64,000 nucleotides of DNA from Myxococcales bacterium (GTDB taxonomy: Bacteria > Myxococcota_A > UBA9160 > SMWR01). The stretch is from contig JADFQO010000013.1 of assembly GCA_022561775.1 (NCBI GenBank), forward strand, positions 1 through 64,000. Direction: 5' to 3'. The notes below the pieces were generated by a model. That model saw only the letters and a list, made by a program, of their open reading frames with translations. It searched no databases and was not told where the DNA came from. Below, piece after piece: positions 26,405 to 34,496 of the stretch. The position numbers and the translations under genes are program-made. Numbering within the stretch: position 1 is the first letter of the stretch; each line of letters starts with the position of its first letter.

Positions 26405-26752
26405 GTGCGGAAGCGCCACGTCAAGAGTAACTCTGAGGATACCTGGTTCACTCTAGGCACGGTTCTTGTCCTTACCGTCGCAACGATAGGCGTTGCAATT
26501 ATTGCATTTCATGCATTCGAAGAGCCAATCCCAAGTGCTTTTGTCGAATCCGAATTACTCCGAGCGTGCGAACTCGTGAGCCAGTTCGAGTTGAACGCAA
26601 ACCGGTTCCCAATAGGACTGGATGAGGTGGAATTTGTATCTACCAGTCTATTCTTTATGTACTTTTCCAATGAACTAGCCGCTCATATTTTCGCAAATGG
26701 ACCGAACGGTGGGTATTACGAATGCAAAGTCCCCAAGAGTGTGGCTAGCTGA
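26405..26752 (+). CDS. Small single-pass membrane protein, cargo gene
   Basis: I do not recognise this family. From GTG 26405 the frame encodes 115 residues with one transmembrane segment (residues about 17-35, LGTVLVLTVATIGVAIIAF) and a C-terminal domain carrying two cysteines (LLRACELVSQF and YYECKVPKS). Base composition is clearly more AT-rich than the flanking phage genes, with codons such as ATT, GCA and TTT, which indicates separate origin. It follows the SVSGG-repeat gene by 96 bp and converges on the capsid gene. The start has a GGGGGAG site. Confidence 0.55.
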   Translation: MRKRHVKSNSEDTWFTLGTVLVLTVATIGVAIIAFHAFEEPIPSAFVESELLRACELVSQFELNANRFPIGLDEVEFVSTSLFFMYFSNELAAHIFANGPNGGYYECKVPKSVAS

Positions 26753-26851
26753 TCAAATCAGGGGCTCCGCCTATAACGGACACCCCCGGCCCGATTGCTC
26801 AGACCGAGGGTGCCCGAACCAGCTCGGCCGTGGACTGTCGGCCGAACCCGA

Positions 26852-28084
26852 TCAGACCGCCGGGAAGCGAAGCATTCGAGCCGTCTGCGAGATGATCCCA
26901 TCCTCGCGACGGCTGACCCGCAGCGCGACTTGATCGGTCTGGAAGTCGCTCTCTCGGCTCGACTCGGCTCGCAGATTCTCGCGGATGTAAACCGAGTAGC
27001 CCGAAAGGTCGGCGAATACCGCCTCATTCGCCGGGACGCCCGAACTGCCGACGGGAAACACGACCAGCCGGTTGCCGAGCAGGCTACCGAAACGATCCTG
27101 CGCGACCGGCTCGGCGTTGAACTCCTGCATCGTGGGCCGACCATCGGTCCCGATGCCGAGATTCGTAATTACTTCGGCGGCGTCCTCGTTGATCAACCAG
27201 GTTCCGTTGCGCCGGAATTGCGACGCCAGCTCGAAATACTTCGAGGTGATCGTGAGGAACGTCTCGGAGGCATCGACCCACGTATCCGCGCTCGCGGTCA
27301 GGTCCGCGAAAAGCGAGTCGGTGAAGTTCGTGCCGTCAAGGATCGAGAGATCCTCGAGCGTTCCGATGGCGTCGCCGATGTCGCGCGTCACCAAATTGAG
27401 CAACGCCAGCGGCGAGTCGTCGAGTAGCTCCCGAGAGAACTTGACCAGGGCCCCGAGCTTCTTGGGTTCTGGGGTGATACTCCCGTACACCGGCTCCGTG
27501 ACGCCCGTCGCCATGTCGGCCGCCTCGGCGTGTACCGCTGCGACCGTCTTCGTGGTTTGCTGAGGAATCTTCAAGGCGAATTCCCCGCCCGTGACGATGT
27601 TGCAGAGCTGCCGCAGCCGAGCCGACTCTGAGATGATCAGCTCGACGGCCGCCGCAAATCCGACCGGAGCCAATCCTCCGCCGGTCCCCGCCCCACCGAC
27701 GCCAATCGCGAGGTCGGCCCGCTGGAACGCTTGGTTGTGGGGGCGGTCGGCGATCTCTCGCAGCATCGCCTGATCGTTGAGCGAAATTGCTCGAATCCAT
27801 TCGACGCTCTCCATGTCGGCCGCAGGCGTGCGGATCTTGCGCGTCGCTTCGTCCCAATTCTGAGCCGCGTACGCGCGCTCCCAGTCTGGATTCGTCCGCG
27901 CCGCGCTGCCGTAAGGCTGCGTGCCGTCGTTGGTGAATATGGCCTGGACCGCTGAAGACGTGGGATCGTCTCTGGGCGTCCGCGCCAGGTGCTCGACTTG
28001 CTTCCGAACGCCGGCCAGGAGCGCGGCGTCGCGCTCCCTGATCATCCGGTCGAATCTGTTTATGAGCTGGTTAGGGTCTGTCAA
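26852..28084 (-). CDS. HK97-type major capsid protein
   Basis: The 410-residue protein has the pattern of HK97-fold capsid proteins. The N-terminal part is helical and scaffold-like (to about residue 120), then comes GGGLAPVGFAAAVELIIS, a strand/E-loop segment (LKIPQQTTKTVAAVH), SRELLDDSPLALLNLVTRDIGDAIGTLEDLSIL and the C-terminal GNRLVVFPVGSS and RVSRREDGII regions. I chose TTG 28084 because AAAGGAG lies just upstream. The frame stays open another 180 codons but has no ribosome site at other starts. In phages a protease and portal lie between terminase and capsid; here only 450 bp separate them. Confidence 0.82.
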   Translation of the reverse strand: MTDPNQLINRFDRMIRERDAALLAGVRKQVEHLARTPRDDPTSSAVQAIFTNDGTQPYGSAARTNPDWERAYAAQNWDEATRKIRTPAADMESVEWIRAISLNDQAMLREIADRPHNQAFQRADLAIGVGGAGTGGGLAPVGFAAAVELIISESARLRQLCNIVTGGEFALKIPQQTTKTVAAVHAEAADMATGVTEPVYGSITPEPKKLGALVKFSRELLDDSPLALLNLVTRDIGDAIGTLEDLSILDGTNFTDSLFADLTASADTWVDASETFLTITSKYFELASQFRRNGTWLINEDAAEVITNLGIGTDGRPTMQEFNAEPVAQDRFGSLLGNRLVVFPVGSSGVPANEAVFADLSGYSVYIRENLRAESSRESDFQTDQVALRVSRREDGIISQTARMLRFPAV

Positions 28085-28535
28085 GGTCGTTCTCCTTTGC
28101 CCGCAGCGAGCACGGTGTGACAACACCGGACACACTTGGGGCCGTGAATTTGGTTGTTTGGATTTTTGCTTTCGGTGGGCCGGCGGCGTCTTCGGATCGC
28201 CGTCTACCCTACGCGCTCGGCCAGTAGAACCTGCAGCGCTGTGGTCGCGGAGCGATTGTACCCACCCTCGCGATGCGTCCGGCCAGTAGAACCTGCGACG
28301 CCCTGCCTTGCGTGGTTCTGCGCCCAATGCACGTTGGAGTGTCTCTTCGTGCATCTCCTCGTGGAGATCTAGCGCGGTTTGCAGGCGCTCGTTGGCGCCC
28401 TCCATCATTGCTTCGTACACCTCGCGTTCGGCGTATGCCATCTCATAGCAGAAATACCTGCGCGGCGGGTGATGCCCTTTCGGTCTAACGACCACCGGGA
28501 GAGAGCCAGAGCACCTCACGAAGCGACGCCGCCGC
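28085..28535 (-). other. Open frame between terminase and capsid gene, possible remnant
   Basis: The capsid reading frame stays open upstream from 28084 through this stretch. From ATG 28441 it would give about 50 helical, protein-like residues (EREVYEAMMEGANERLQTAL) and then arginine-rich, less protein-like sequence. A 17-bp direct repeat, CGGCCAGTAGAACCTGC, occurs at 28218-28234 and 28280-28296. It could encode a short protein, an N-terminal extension of the capsid protein, or be the scar of deleted portal and protease genes. Confidence 0.4.
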
Positions 28536-30011
28536 TCACCGCATGATGGAAGACCCCTCCCAGCCCGAAGGCTCATCATCGTCCGCGTCCATCTCACGCG
28601 CAGCCGCGTGCAATCTCTCGCCGACCGCAATCGCGGCTTCCCACGTCACGCCGCGCGGACGCCCCAATATCAACTCCGCCACCCCAGCGAGCGCGTTCGC
28701 CAGGTCGTCATGGCCGCCGACAGGATGATCCACCCGATCCTTTCCACTCGACCCGCGACGCCGCTCTAGGCTCCGCAGCTCGCGCAGCATCGCGGCGTTG
28801 TCAGGAATCTCGACCCGCTCGCTGTGGACCGAAGAGACGAGCGCCAGGTACAGCTCCGACTTGGTTTTCGGAGCGACGTCATACTGGACGCCCTCGCTGC
28901 GGAACGCCTCGCGCGGCCATTCTCCGGCGTATCGGTCGCCGACCACCTTGCGAACCCGATACTCGCCGAGCAGCGCCGCGCATTCCGCCACCACGCCACT
29001 CGGATTGAACGGCGGCCGCCACGCGCGCACCACGTCCACCACGCACCGCTCGCCATCTCGGTGCGCGATCCCCACCGTGAACGCATCACGCCGCCCACCA
29101 CTCGGATCGCAAAAACCGCTGTAGTGAAGGTCCGAAACCGGCGGCAGCTCCATACGGTCGGGCACCACGCAGCGAGTGATCGCCTCGAAGTCGAACAGGT
29201 CCTCCAGATCCGCGCGGAACTCGGCAAGCCACTCCGCGCGCGCCGCAGACTCGTCCGTCGCTAGAGCGTCCGCGATGATCTCCGCGGGAAGCGTCGGGTT
29301 CATCGTCGCGGTCGGCGCCTGCCAACACAGCACAGGGTCGCCCTCAACCCCGTGGTGACGCTGGTGCATTTTCCACAGCACGCCCTTGCGGGCGTACGGG
29401 CTCGATAGCGCCAGCAGAATCGACCCGTCGACGTTCGCCATCGCCGGCCGCAAGGCGTTGACGATCTCCACGTCCGGGCTCGCCGACTCGTCGCTACGCC
29501 AGAAAGCAATCTCGTCGAGCACCGCTGCCACCACCGTGTAGCCGCGAATCGTCCGGTAGCTCGCGGTCGCCACCTCAATGCTCACGCTGCCCTGCAGCTC
29601 GATAATCTCCGCCGTCTCGCGCTGCACCCGCTTCGCGAGCAAGGGCAGCTCCAGCAGCCCCTTGATGTAACGGAAGACCACGCGCGCTTGACGACGGTCG
29701 GCCGCAATCACGAGCACCACACCGCGCTCGCCTCGCGCCAGCTTGTACTTCCGAAAGCACGCGAGAAAGACCGCGATCAGCGCCGCAATCCGCGACTTGC
29801 CCGAACGCCTGCCACAGATGATCCAGCCCTCACGGCAGGGGTCCGCCGGGGGCTCAAGTCGACCCGTGCACTCCGCGAACAGCGCGCTCTCTTCGGCGCT
29901 CATCTCTAAGCCGAACAGCACGCGCAGCAGCACACGCCACGCACCCCAGCTCTCGCCCTCGAAGTCGGCAGCGAACAGCGCAGGGTCTTCCATCGCTTCG
30001 AGCAGATTCAC
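28536..30011 (-). CDS. terL: Phage terminase large subunit
   Basis: TerL pumps DNA into capsids with an ATPase and cuts it with an RNase H-like nuclease. The 491-residue protein shows a Walker A variant CGRRSGKS (residues 66-73), Walker B VAAVLDEIAFW, and three nuclease acid clusters: SGFCDPSGG, VVGDRYAGEW and HDDLANALA. It starts at GTG 30011 inside the stop of the preceding small gene (GTGA overlap), so translation is coupled. A complete ATPase and nuclease suggest it is functional. Confidence 0.88.
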   Translation of the reverse strand: MNLLEAMEDPALFAADFEGESWGAWRVLLRVLFGLEMSAEESALFAECTGRLEPPADPCREGWIICGRRSGKSRIAALIAVFLACFRKYKLARGERGVVLVIAADRRQARVVFRYIKGLLELPLLAKRVQRETAEIIELQGSVSIEVATASYRTIRGYTVVAAVLDEIAFWRSDESASPDVEIVNALRPAMANVDGSILLALSSPYARKGVLWKMHQRHHGVEGDPVLCWQAPTATMNPTLPAEIIADALATDESAARAEWLAEFRADLEDLFDFEAITRCVVPDRMELPPVSDLHYSGFCDPSGGRRDAFTVGIAHRDGERCVVDVVRAWRPPFNPSGVVAECAALLGEYRVRKVVGDRYAGEWPREAFRSEGVQYDVAPKTKSELYLALVSSVHSERVEIPDNAAMLRELRSLERRRGSSGKDRVDHPVGGHDDLANALAGVAELILGRPRGVTWEAAIAVGERLHAAAREMDADDDEPSGWEGSSIMR

Positions 30012-30190
30012 GGCTTGGATGCTCCCTTCCGGCGATGCTCACGACGCGCGAGCGCGGCGGCTACGCGCACCTCCCGCCGCTTGCGCTCGAAGTCCAGCTC
30101 CGCCTTGCTCGGCTCACGCAGCGCCGCCTCGCAAAACTCCCAGCCCGCACTTCGCGGCCAGCGTGCAGCGCGACACCCGCGACCTCTCAC
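30008..30190 (-). CDS. Small basic protein between the terminase genes
   Basis: This 60-residue frame is rich in Arg and Lys (AELDFERKRREVRVAAALARREHRRKG). Its GTG start overlaps the stop of the terminase-small-like gene by 4 bp, and its stop overlaps the terL start by 4 bp. Such double coupling supports a real gene. It has no recognisable domain; a head-packaging accessory or DNA-binding role is possible. Confidence 0.55.
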   Translation of the reverse strand: MRGRGCRAARWPRSAGWEFCEAALREPSKAELDFERKRREVRVAAALARREHRRKGASKP

Positions 30191-30657
30191 GAGCTACCCC
30201 CGTTTCCCGCAGCAGCCGAGGGCGTCGGCTTGTACGACCTTGCGTCGATGTAGTCCTCCAGGCCGATCTCTTTCTGCCTGCGCTCCAGCCCCAGCGCCAC
30301 CAGAGAATTGCGGCGGTGCGACGCCAACGTGCCGACGAGCTGGCCCGCCTTAGGTTCGCCACCGATGTAACGCGCCAGCTCACCACGAAGCACCACGCCC
30401 ATGCGTGCGAAGTCCTCCGCCAGCGCGCGTTCTTGCTCCGTCACGCAGTCGGGTCCGCCCATCGCTTGAATAATCGCTCTCAGCTCATCCTCGGCGATCG
30501 CAACCAAGGGGAGCAGACTCGGCGACACCAGCCCTTCTCGTCGGTAGTGTCGGATCTCTGGGAGGTTGACGCGTAACGTCTCGCGCTTGCGTGCTGCGCT
30601 CTGAGACGAGCCCCTAACGGCCCGCCTAACGTGCTCCTCGCTGCCATGCTTCGCCAT
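30187..30657 (-). CDS. Putative terminase small subunit
   Basis: From ATG 30657 the gene encodes 156 residues, largely helical, with a basic N-terminus (KHGSEEHVRRAVRGSSQSAARKRE) and a C-terminal LVALGLERRQKEIGLEDYIDARS segment. No diagnostic motif is present. The call rests on position, immediately upstream of terL through one coupled gene, and on a size and ending that resemble P27-like small subunits. In satellites a dedicated small terminase redirects the helper packaging motor to satellite DNA. An in-frame start at 30705 overlaps a repeat and is less likely. Confidence 0.55.
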   Translation of the reverse strand: MAKHGSEEHVRRAVRGSSQSAARKRETLRVNLPEIRHYRREGLVSPSLLPLVAIAEDELRAIIQAMGGPDCVTEQERALAEDFARMGVVLRGELARYIGGEPKAGQLVGTLASHRRNSLVALGLERRQKEIGLEDYIDARSYKPTPSAAAGNGGSS

Positions 30658-30845
30658 TTCGACCCCCCAACCACACCGACATACCACGAAATCTACCACA
30701 CCCATCTTCGAGAACTGAGCATTTCTAAGGGGTTAGTGGCGATTTCAACGTGTCTCAACACCGTTGGGGAGGGGTATAAACACGAAAGCGTAGGAGCGCC
30801 GGTACACCTTGGGGGTGAAAAGCCCTAGAACAGAATTTTCTCTTG

Positions 30846-32222
30846 CTACTCTGTGTATACGCAACCCTCTCTACCCCTATCCGATCCATCCGATCCATCC
30901 GAGGCGGGAGCGTCTTGAGGTGCCTCACTTAGATCGGCTGACTCAGGTAGGTCGAGCGGAGGTGGAGGGAGTAGGTATCGCTTCCAGACGTCCTTGAAAG
31001 GCTCGCGCGCGTAGCCGCGGGCTTTCTTTCCAGAGCCGTCATGCAGCAGGATTTGTTCGCTTCTGAGCCCGAAGGCTTTGAGCTGCCGGGCGAGCCAGTT
31101 GCCGTTAATCGGGTGCTGTCCGTTGAGCGTCGAATAGGGCCGTTCGTCCATCGCGATCAGCGACTCGACGAGCTCGGCAGTGGAGATGAACCTCAGGTTC
31201 TCCTGCGCTTGAAACACCGCTTTCAGATCGCCGAGCAGCTCGATCCGGCGGTCCTCGTCTTCGTGGGCGAGCGCCTTGACTGCGGCATTCAGCTGTGCGG
31301 GCCAGGTGCCTCCGATCGTTTCCGCGATGGCGAACAGCGGCTCCCAGTTGTCCTCGCTGCGGTTGCCGAGCATTTTCGGCATCGTCGGACGCGCGTCGCG
31401 AAGGTCGTGAAGATGATCGTCTGCCCAGCGAGCAGCCATCTTGCGGAGGTCTTCGAGATCAGGATCCACCCTCGATTTGCGGAACTTCTCGGTTTGGTCG
31501 TGCGCGAATTTTCGCCGCAGCCGGATCACGATCGAGCGGTCGACGATGGTCGGCCAGCGGGGCATCCCGATTTGCGCGATTGCCTTCGGGCACCACGAGT
31601 TGAACTCAACGACGTGGTGGTCGTCGCCTTCGCAGCGGTGGAAGGAAGCTCCGCGGCGGTGGCCCGCATTGAAGAAGGCAACCAAACTCTTGTCCTCGCT
31701 CAGATACAGATCGCCCTCATCGCAGAGCACCGTCGGGTGGTTTTCGGTGCTGCGGTAGAGCGCGGCTGGGGTGCAATTGGCGGAGAGCATCGGGTTCTGG
31801 ACTACGATCTCCAACACGTCGAGCACCGTCGATTTGCCGCAGCCCTTGACTGGCGAAGTCACGAGCAAAATCGGCGACACGTCGAACGCCTCATGGGCGT
31901 GGGCGTGGAGTACCCACAGCGCGATCACAAGAATCTCCTCCGGCTCGGCGAACACGTAGCGGCCGATCTGGTGGACGAGCGCAGAGAGCAATCCGTCGCC
32001 ATGGACCCGATCCGGCCACCGCTCGGGCTCCGGAGGCTTCGGCTTTTCGCCGCGGACGCAGCGGTAGATGCCGTCGAGCTTGTCGACCGTGACCTTGAAC
32101 GCTTTGGCGAGGTCGGCGCGTTCGAGCGCGTATTGGGTTTGACCGAGGGCGCGTAGCTCGGCCTCGAGGTCGGCGGCGCGGTCAGCCATCGGGTTGTTAG
32201 TCGGTGTCGTCATTGTCGTCAC
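30846..32222 (-). CDS. DUF3631-domain ATPase (replication/primase-helicase-like)
   Basis: The 458-residue protein has a P-loop (SPVKGCGKST, residues 123-132), a Walker B-like TVLCDEGD (164-171) and the DUF3631 C-terminal blocks (RDARPTMPKMLGNRSEDNWEPLFAIAE and KAFGLRSEQILL). DUF3631 proteins occur in phages, plasmids and islands, usually as replication initiators or helicases. In a PICI-type layout this slot is held by the pri-rep gene. The start is GTG 32222 or ATG 32213; both overlap the end of the preceding gene. The acidic, Ser-Asp-rich tail (ASDGSDGSDRG) is unusual. Confidence 0.75.
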   Translation of the reverse strand: MTTMTTPTNNPMADRAADLEAELRALGQTQYALERADLAKAFKVTVDKLDGIYRCVRGEKPKPPEPERWPDRVHGDGLLSALVHQIGRYVFAEPEEILVIALWVLHAHAHEAFDVSPILLVTSPVKGCGKSTVLDVLEIVVQNPMLSANCTPAALYRSTENHPTVLCDEGDLYLSEDKSLVAFFNAGHRRGASFHRCEGDDHHVVEFNSWCPKAIAQIGMPRWPTIVDRSIVIRLRRKFAHDQTEKFRKSRVDPDLEDLRKMAARWADDHLHDLRDARPTMPKMLGNRSEDNWEPLFAIAETIGGTWPAQLNAAVKALAHEDEDRRIELLGDLKAVFQAQENLRFISTAELVESLIAMDERPYSTLNGQHPINGNWLARQLKAFGLRSEQILLHDGSGKKARGYAREPFKDVWKRYLLPPPPLDLPESADLSEAPQDAPASDGSDGSDRGREGCVYTE

Positions 32223-32406
32223 GAGGCGCCCTCCAATTCGGTTCGAGTACGTTGAGCTGCGAACCTTGCCGGCGGACCCGGCGTCTTTCCCAGTCGGTGA
32301 GCCCGCCCCAAATCTCGTCGCTCGACCACGACTCCTGACGCATGGTCGAAAGCGTCGCGGGCTTGCGTTTCCGCCAGTTCTTTTTCGTCGATTGGGGGGC
32401 CGTCAT
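32197..32406 (-). CDS. Small protein of unknown function in the early operon
   Basis: From ATG 32406 this encodes 69 residues with a basic first half (TKKNWRKRKPATLS) and an acidic end (RAPRDDNDDTD), and the segment DEIWGGLTDWERRRVRRQGSQL. Its ATG overlaps the stop of the excisionase-like gene (ATGA) and its end overlaps the DUF3631 start, so it is part of a coupled operon. I do not recognise the family. Confidence 0.6.
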   Translation of the reverse strand: MTAPQSTKKNWRKRKPATLSTMRQESWSSDEIWGGLTDWERRRVRRQGSQLNVLEPNWRAPRDDNDDTD

Positions 32407-32657
32407 TTCTGGCCCCCCATGACCTGCGCCACGCGGCGCGCGATGGTCTCGGCGCGCTTGGTTCCGGACGGCGCAACCGGCCTCGAGCGCATCCACGCGA
32501 TCAGGTCGGCCTTGAAAATCCGCACCCACCTCTTGCCATCGCGAAACGCGGGCATCTCGCCACGGGCGACCGCAGCCGAGATACGTCCCGGCGCGATGTG
32601 GGCGTACCTCCCGGCGCTTCGGTACGAGTTGAAGACTTCGGGCCCGAGCACTCTCAC
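32403..32657 (-). CDS. Excisionase/AlpA-like helix-turn-helix DNA-binding protein
   Basis: The 84-residue protein is a small HTH of the excisionase/MerR-like type: RYAHIAPGRISAAVARGEMPAFRDGKRWVRIFKADLIAWMRSRP has the wing (KRWVRIFK) and the final helix common to Xis and AlpA proteins. It begins at GTG 32657 and heads the leftward operon, facing the regulator at 32748. In PICI-type satellites AlpA opens the replication operon. It may also assist excision by the integrase. Confidence 0.72.
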   Translation of the reverse strand: MRVLGPEVFNSYRSAGRYAHIAPGRISAAVARGEMPAFRDGKRWVRIFKADLIAWMRSRPVAPSGTKRAETIARRVAQVMGGQK

Positions 32658-32707
32658 CCCTTATCTGCTACGCCACGAGAGACCAATATCTTTTGGCGTT
32701 GTGTAAC

Positions 32708-32724
32708 AGAGCCTGATAGGCTCT
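32708..32724. promoter_or_regulatory. Perfect palindrome in the divergent control region
   Basis: AGAGCC-TGATA-GGCTCT is a 6-bp perfect inverted repeat with a 5-bp spacer, between the two divergent start codons. A possible rightward promoter (TTGGCG at 32693, 18 bp, TAGGCT at 32717) would overlap it. It is the best candidate for the operator of the MerR-like regulator. Confidence 0.6.
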
Positions 32725-32747
32725 GGCAACCGGAGGAGAGATTTTCG

Positions 32748-33260
32748 ATGCAATTGAGGAATCGGGAGTTTGGAGCCCGCGAGGTCTCAGACGTGGGCGG
32801 CTTCCCTTATCAGACCCTCGTGGACCGCGATCGGAGTGGGCTCGTCAAGCCTTCGCTCGCTCGCAAGAAAGGGACGAAGGGCGACAAGGGTGAGAAGGGG
32901 CAAAGGAGGTACAGCTTGAACGATTGCGTAGCGGCTCTGATTGCAGACACCACCCAACACATTGGGCTAGGAGATGCGGTTCCCGAAATCGTCGCGATGG
33001 TTCAGCGTGGCAACCGCGAGGAATTGCGAAACGCGGTCATTGTCTGCGCGTACACCAAGGGGCAGCGCCATTTCATGCAGAATTTCTTTTTCTCCGATAA
33101 GGCGCACACTGCTACGGCGGCGCTGATCGAAGAATGGCGAGCCGACGACCGGATCATTTCCGAGGCGACGCTGGAACAACTCTGTATGGTGGTACTAAAG
33201 AGGATTCACGCGAAATACGTCCAGGACTCTCTGGCTGGAACGCTGTTGGAGGCGAGCTAA
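32748..33260 (+). CDS. MerR-like HTH regulator (putative satellite repressor)
   Basis: From ATG 32748, with GGAGGAG at 32732-32738, the gene encodes 170 residues. The N-terminal 60 residues look like a MerR-type winged helix (AREVSDVGGFPYQTLVDRDRSGLVKPS, then QRRYSLNDCVAALI), broken by a lysine- and glycine-rich loop (KKGTKGDKGEKG). The C-terminal helices have no known domain. It overlaps the integrase start by one base (TAATG), so the two are co-translated. Position and divergence suggest it is the master repressor, in the role Stl plays in PICIs. Confidence 0.65.
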   Translation: MQLRNREFGAREVSDVGGFPYQTLVDRDRSGLVKPSLARKKGTKGDKGEKGQRRYSLNDCVAALIADTTQHIGLGDAVPEIVAMVQRGNREELRNAVIVCAYTKGQRHFMQNFFFSDKAHTATAALIEEWRADDRIISEATLEQLCMVVLKRIHAKYVQDSLAGTLLEAS

Positions 33261-34468
33261 TGCGGAAGCGCCCGAAGGGTCGGAAGTATCGAAGCCTCGT
33301 CGCTCGACGCAACGTGATCTGGGTTGAATTCACCCAGGGGGGCGAGCGTTACCGCGAGTCCACCAGCAGCCAAGACTGGGACTACGCCGCAGAGTTTCGC
33401 GACGAGATGAAACGCAACCTGCTCGGCTTGAACGAGCCCGTCGAAGTCGAACCCACGTTCGCGGAGTTTGCGGCGCGCTACCTAGACGAAGCCATGTCGA
33501 ACCTTGCGGACACCACTAAGCACGACCGCAAGGCGATGCTCGACCCCGACGGGCCGATCCTCTCCGTCCTCGGTTTAAGGAAGCTCTCTCAGATCGACGA
33601 CGACGCCCTTCTCGACTGGTGGAATGTGGCAATCCTCGCCAAACGGCGCAGCGTAAAGACGGGCAAAAACCTGCTCGGCGCACTCTCTCAGGTGCTTCGT
33701 TATGCACGCACCCAAAAGCTCATATCCGGTGCCGACCCCACGAAGGCCCTTTACGAAACGCTGAGCGAGGGCAGCCGGACGAAGGCGCGGCGGGCAGAAG
33801 AGGAGCCCAGAGCGAATCCGATCGAAGACCCCGACGATATCGAGCGCCTTCTCGAAGCGTCGCGCACCGAAAGCCTTGAGTGCCAATGCTACTTGCTTCT
33901 GTGTCTCGACGCGGGCTTGCGGTCTGGCGAAGCCAGAGGGCTCCAATGGGGCGATATCACATGGGGCGCCGAGGGTGGCCCCCGGCGGCTTTGGATTCGA
34001 CACAACCTCCCGCGCGGCGGCACGAAAGACACGACGCCCAAGAGTGGGCGCGCTAGAAAGGTCGCGCTCTCCTACCGTCTGCGCGAGGTGCTCACCCAAG
34101 CCTTCGATACCAAGTGGCAGCCTGGGCCGACCGCCCGCGTGCTCGACAAGATCGGCTATGACGGTTTTCGGTACGGGCCGCTACGGCGCATGGTAAAAAA
34201 GGCCGGCGTCAGAGAAGTACACCTAAAAGATTTGCGCGACACCTTCGCGTCTCAGCTCCTCACCTGCGGAATCCCGATTCAGTATATCTCGCAGCAGCTC
34301 GGGCACGCGGATATCGGAACGACGCAGCGGCACTATGCGAAATGGATCGGCGACGACGAGTACCGCGAGCCAATGCGGCTGGGGGAAGGGGAGGTTCCGG
34401 CCGATCTATTGGCCCAGCTCACGGACCGAGCTACCACAAAAAGTACCACACGCAATTTGGTGAACTGA
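33260..34468 (+). CDS. int: Tyrosine recombinase / integrase
   Basis: The 402-residue protein has an N-terminal arm/core-binding region (YRSLVARRNVIWVEF; TFAEFAARYLDEAMSNLADTTKHD) and a catalytic domain. Catalytic residues seen are Arg in LDAGLRSGEARGLQW (about residue 220), the second Arg in KDLRDTF (about 326), His in QLGHADIGTTQ and the nucleophile Tyr in RHYAKW (about 359). The usual His of HxxR is Lys here, which occurs in some integrases. The last residues (ATTKSTTRNLVN) are encoded by the sub-terminal direct repeat. It lies 28 bp from attR, as expected. Confidence 0.9.
   Translation: MRKRPKGRKYRSLVARRNVIWVEFTQGGERYRESTSSQDWDYAAEFRDEMKRNLLGLNEPVEVEPTFAEFAARYLDEAMSNLADTTKHDRKAMLDPDGPILSVLGLRKLSQIDDDALLDWWNVAILAKRRSVKTGKNLLGALSQVLRYARTQKLISGADPTKALYETLSEGSRTKARRAEEEPRANPIEDPDDIERLLEASRTESLECQCYLLLCLDAGLRSGEARGLQWGDITWGAEGGPRRLWIRHNLPRGGTKDTTPKSGRARKVALSYRLREVLTQAFDTKWQPGPTARVLDKIGYDGFRYGPLRRMVKKAGVREVHLKDLRDTFASQLLTCGIPIQYISQQLGHADIGTTQRHYAKWIGDDEYREPMRLGEGEVPADLLAQLTDRATTKSTTRNLVN
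34432..34451. repeat. Sub-terminal 20-bp direct repeat, right copy
   Basis: TACCACAAAAAGTACCACAC is identical to 25483-25502 and overlaps the 3' end of the integrase gene. A related stretch lies at 30681-30735, where TACCACGAAATCTACCACAC is followed by GAACTGAGCATTTC, much as GAACTGAGCAATTCC follows the right copy. The TACCAC boxes may be integrase arm sites. Confidence 0.75.
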
Positions 34469-34496
34469 GCAATTCCGCGGAGTTAGGCGGCGTCCT

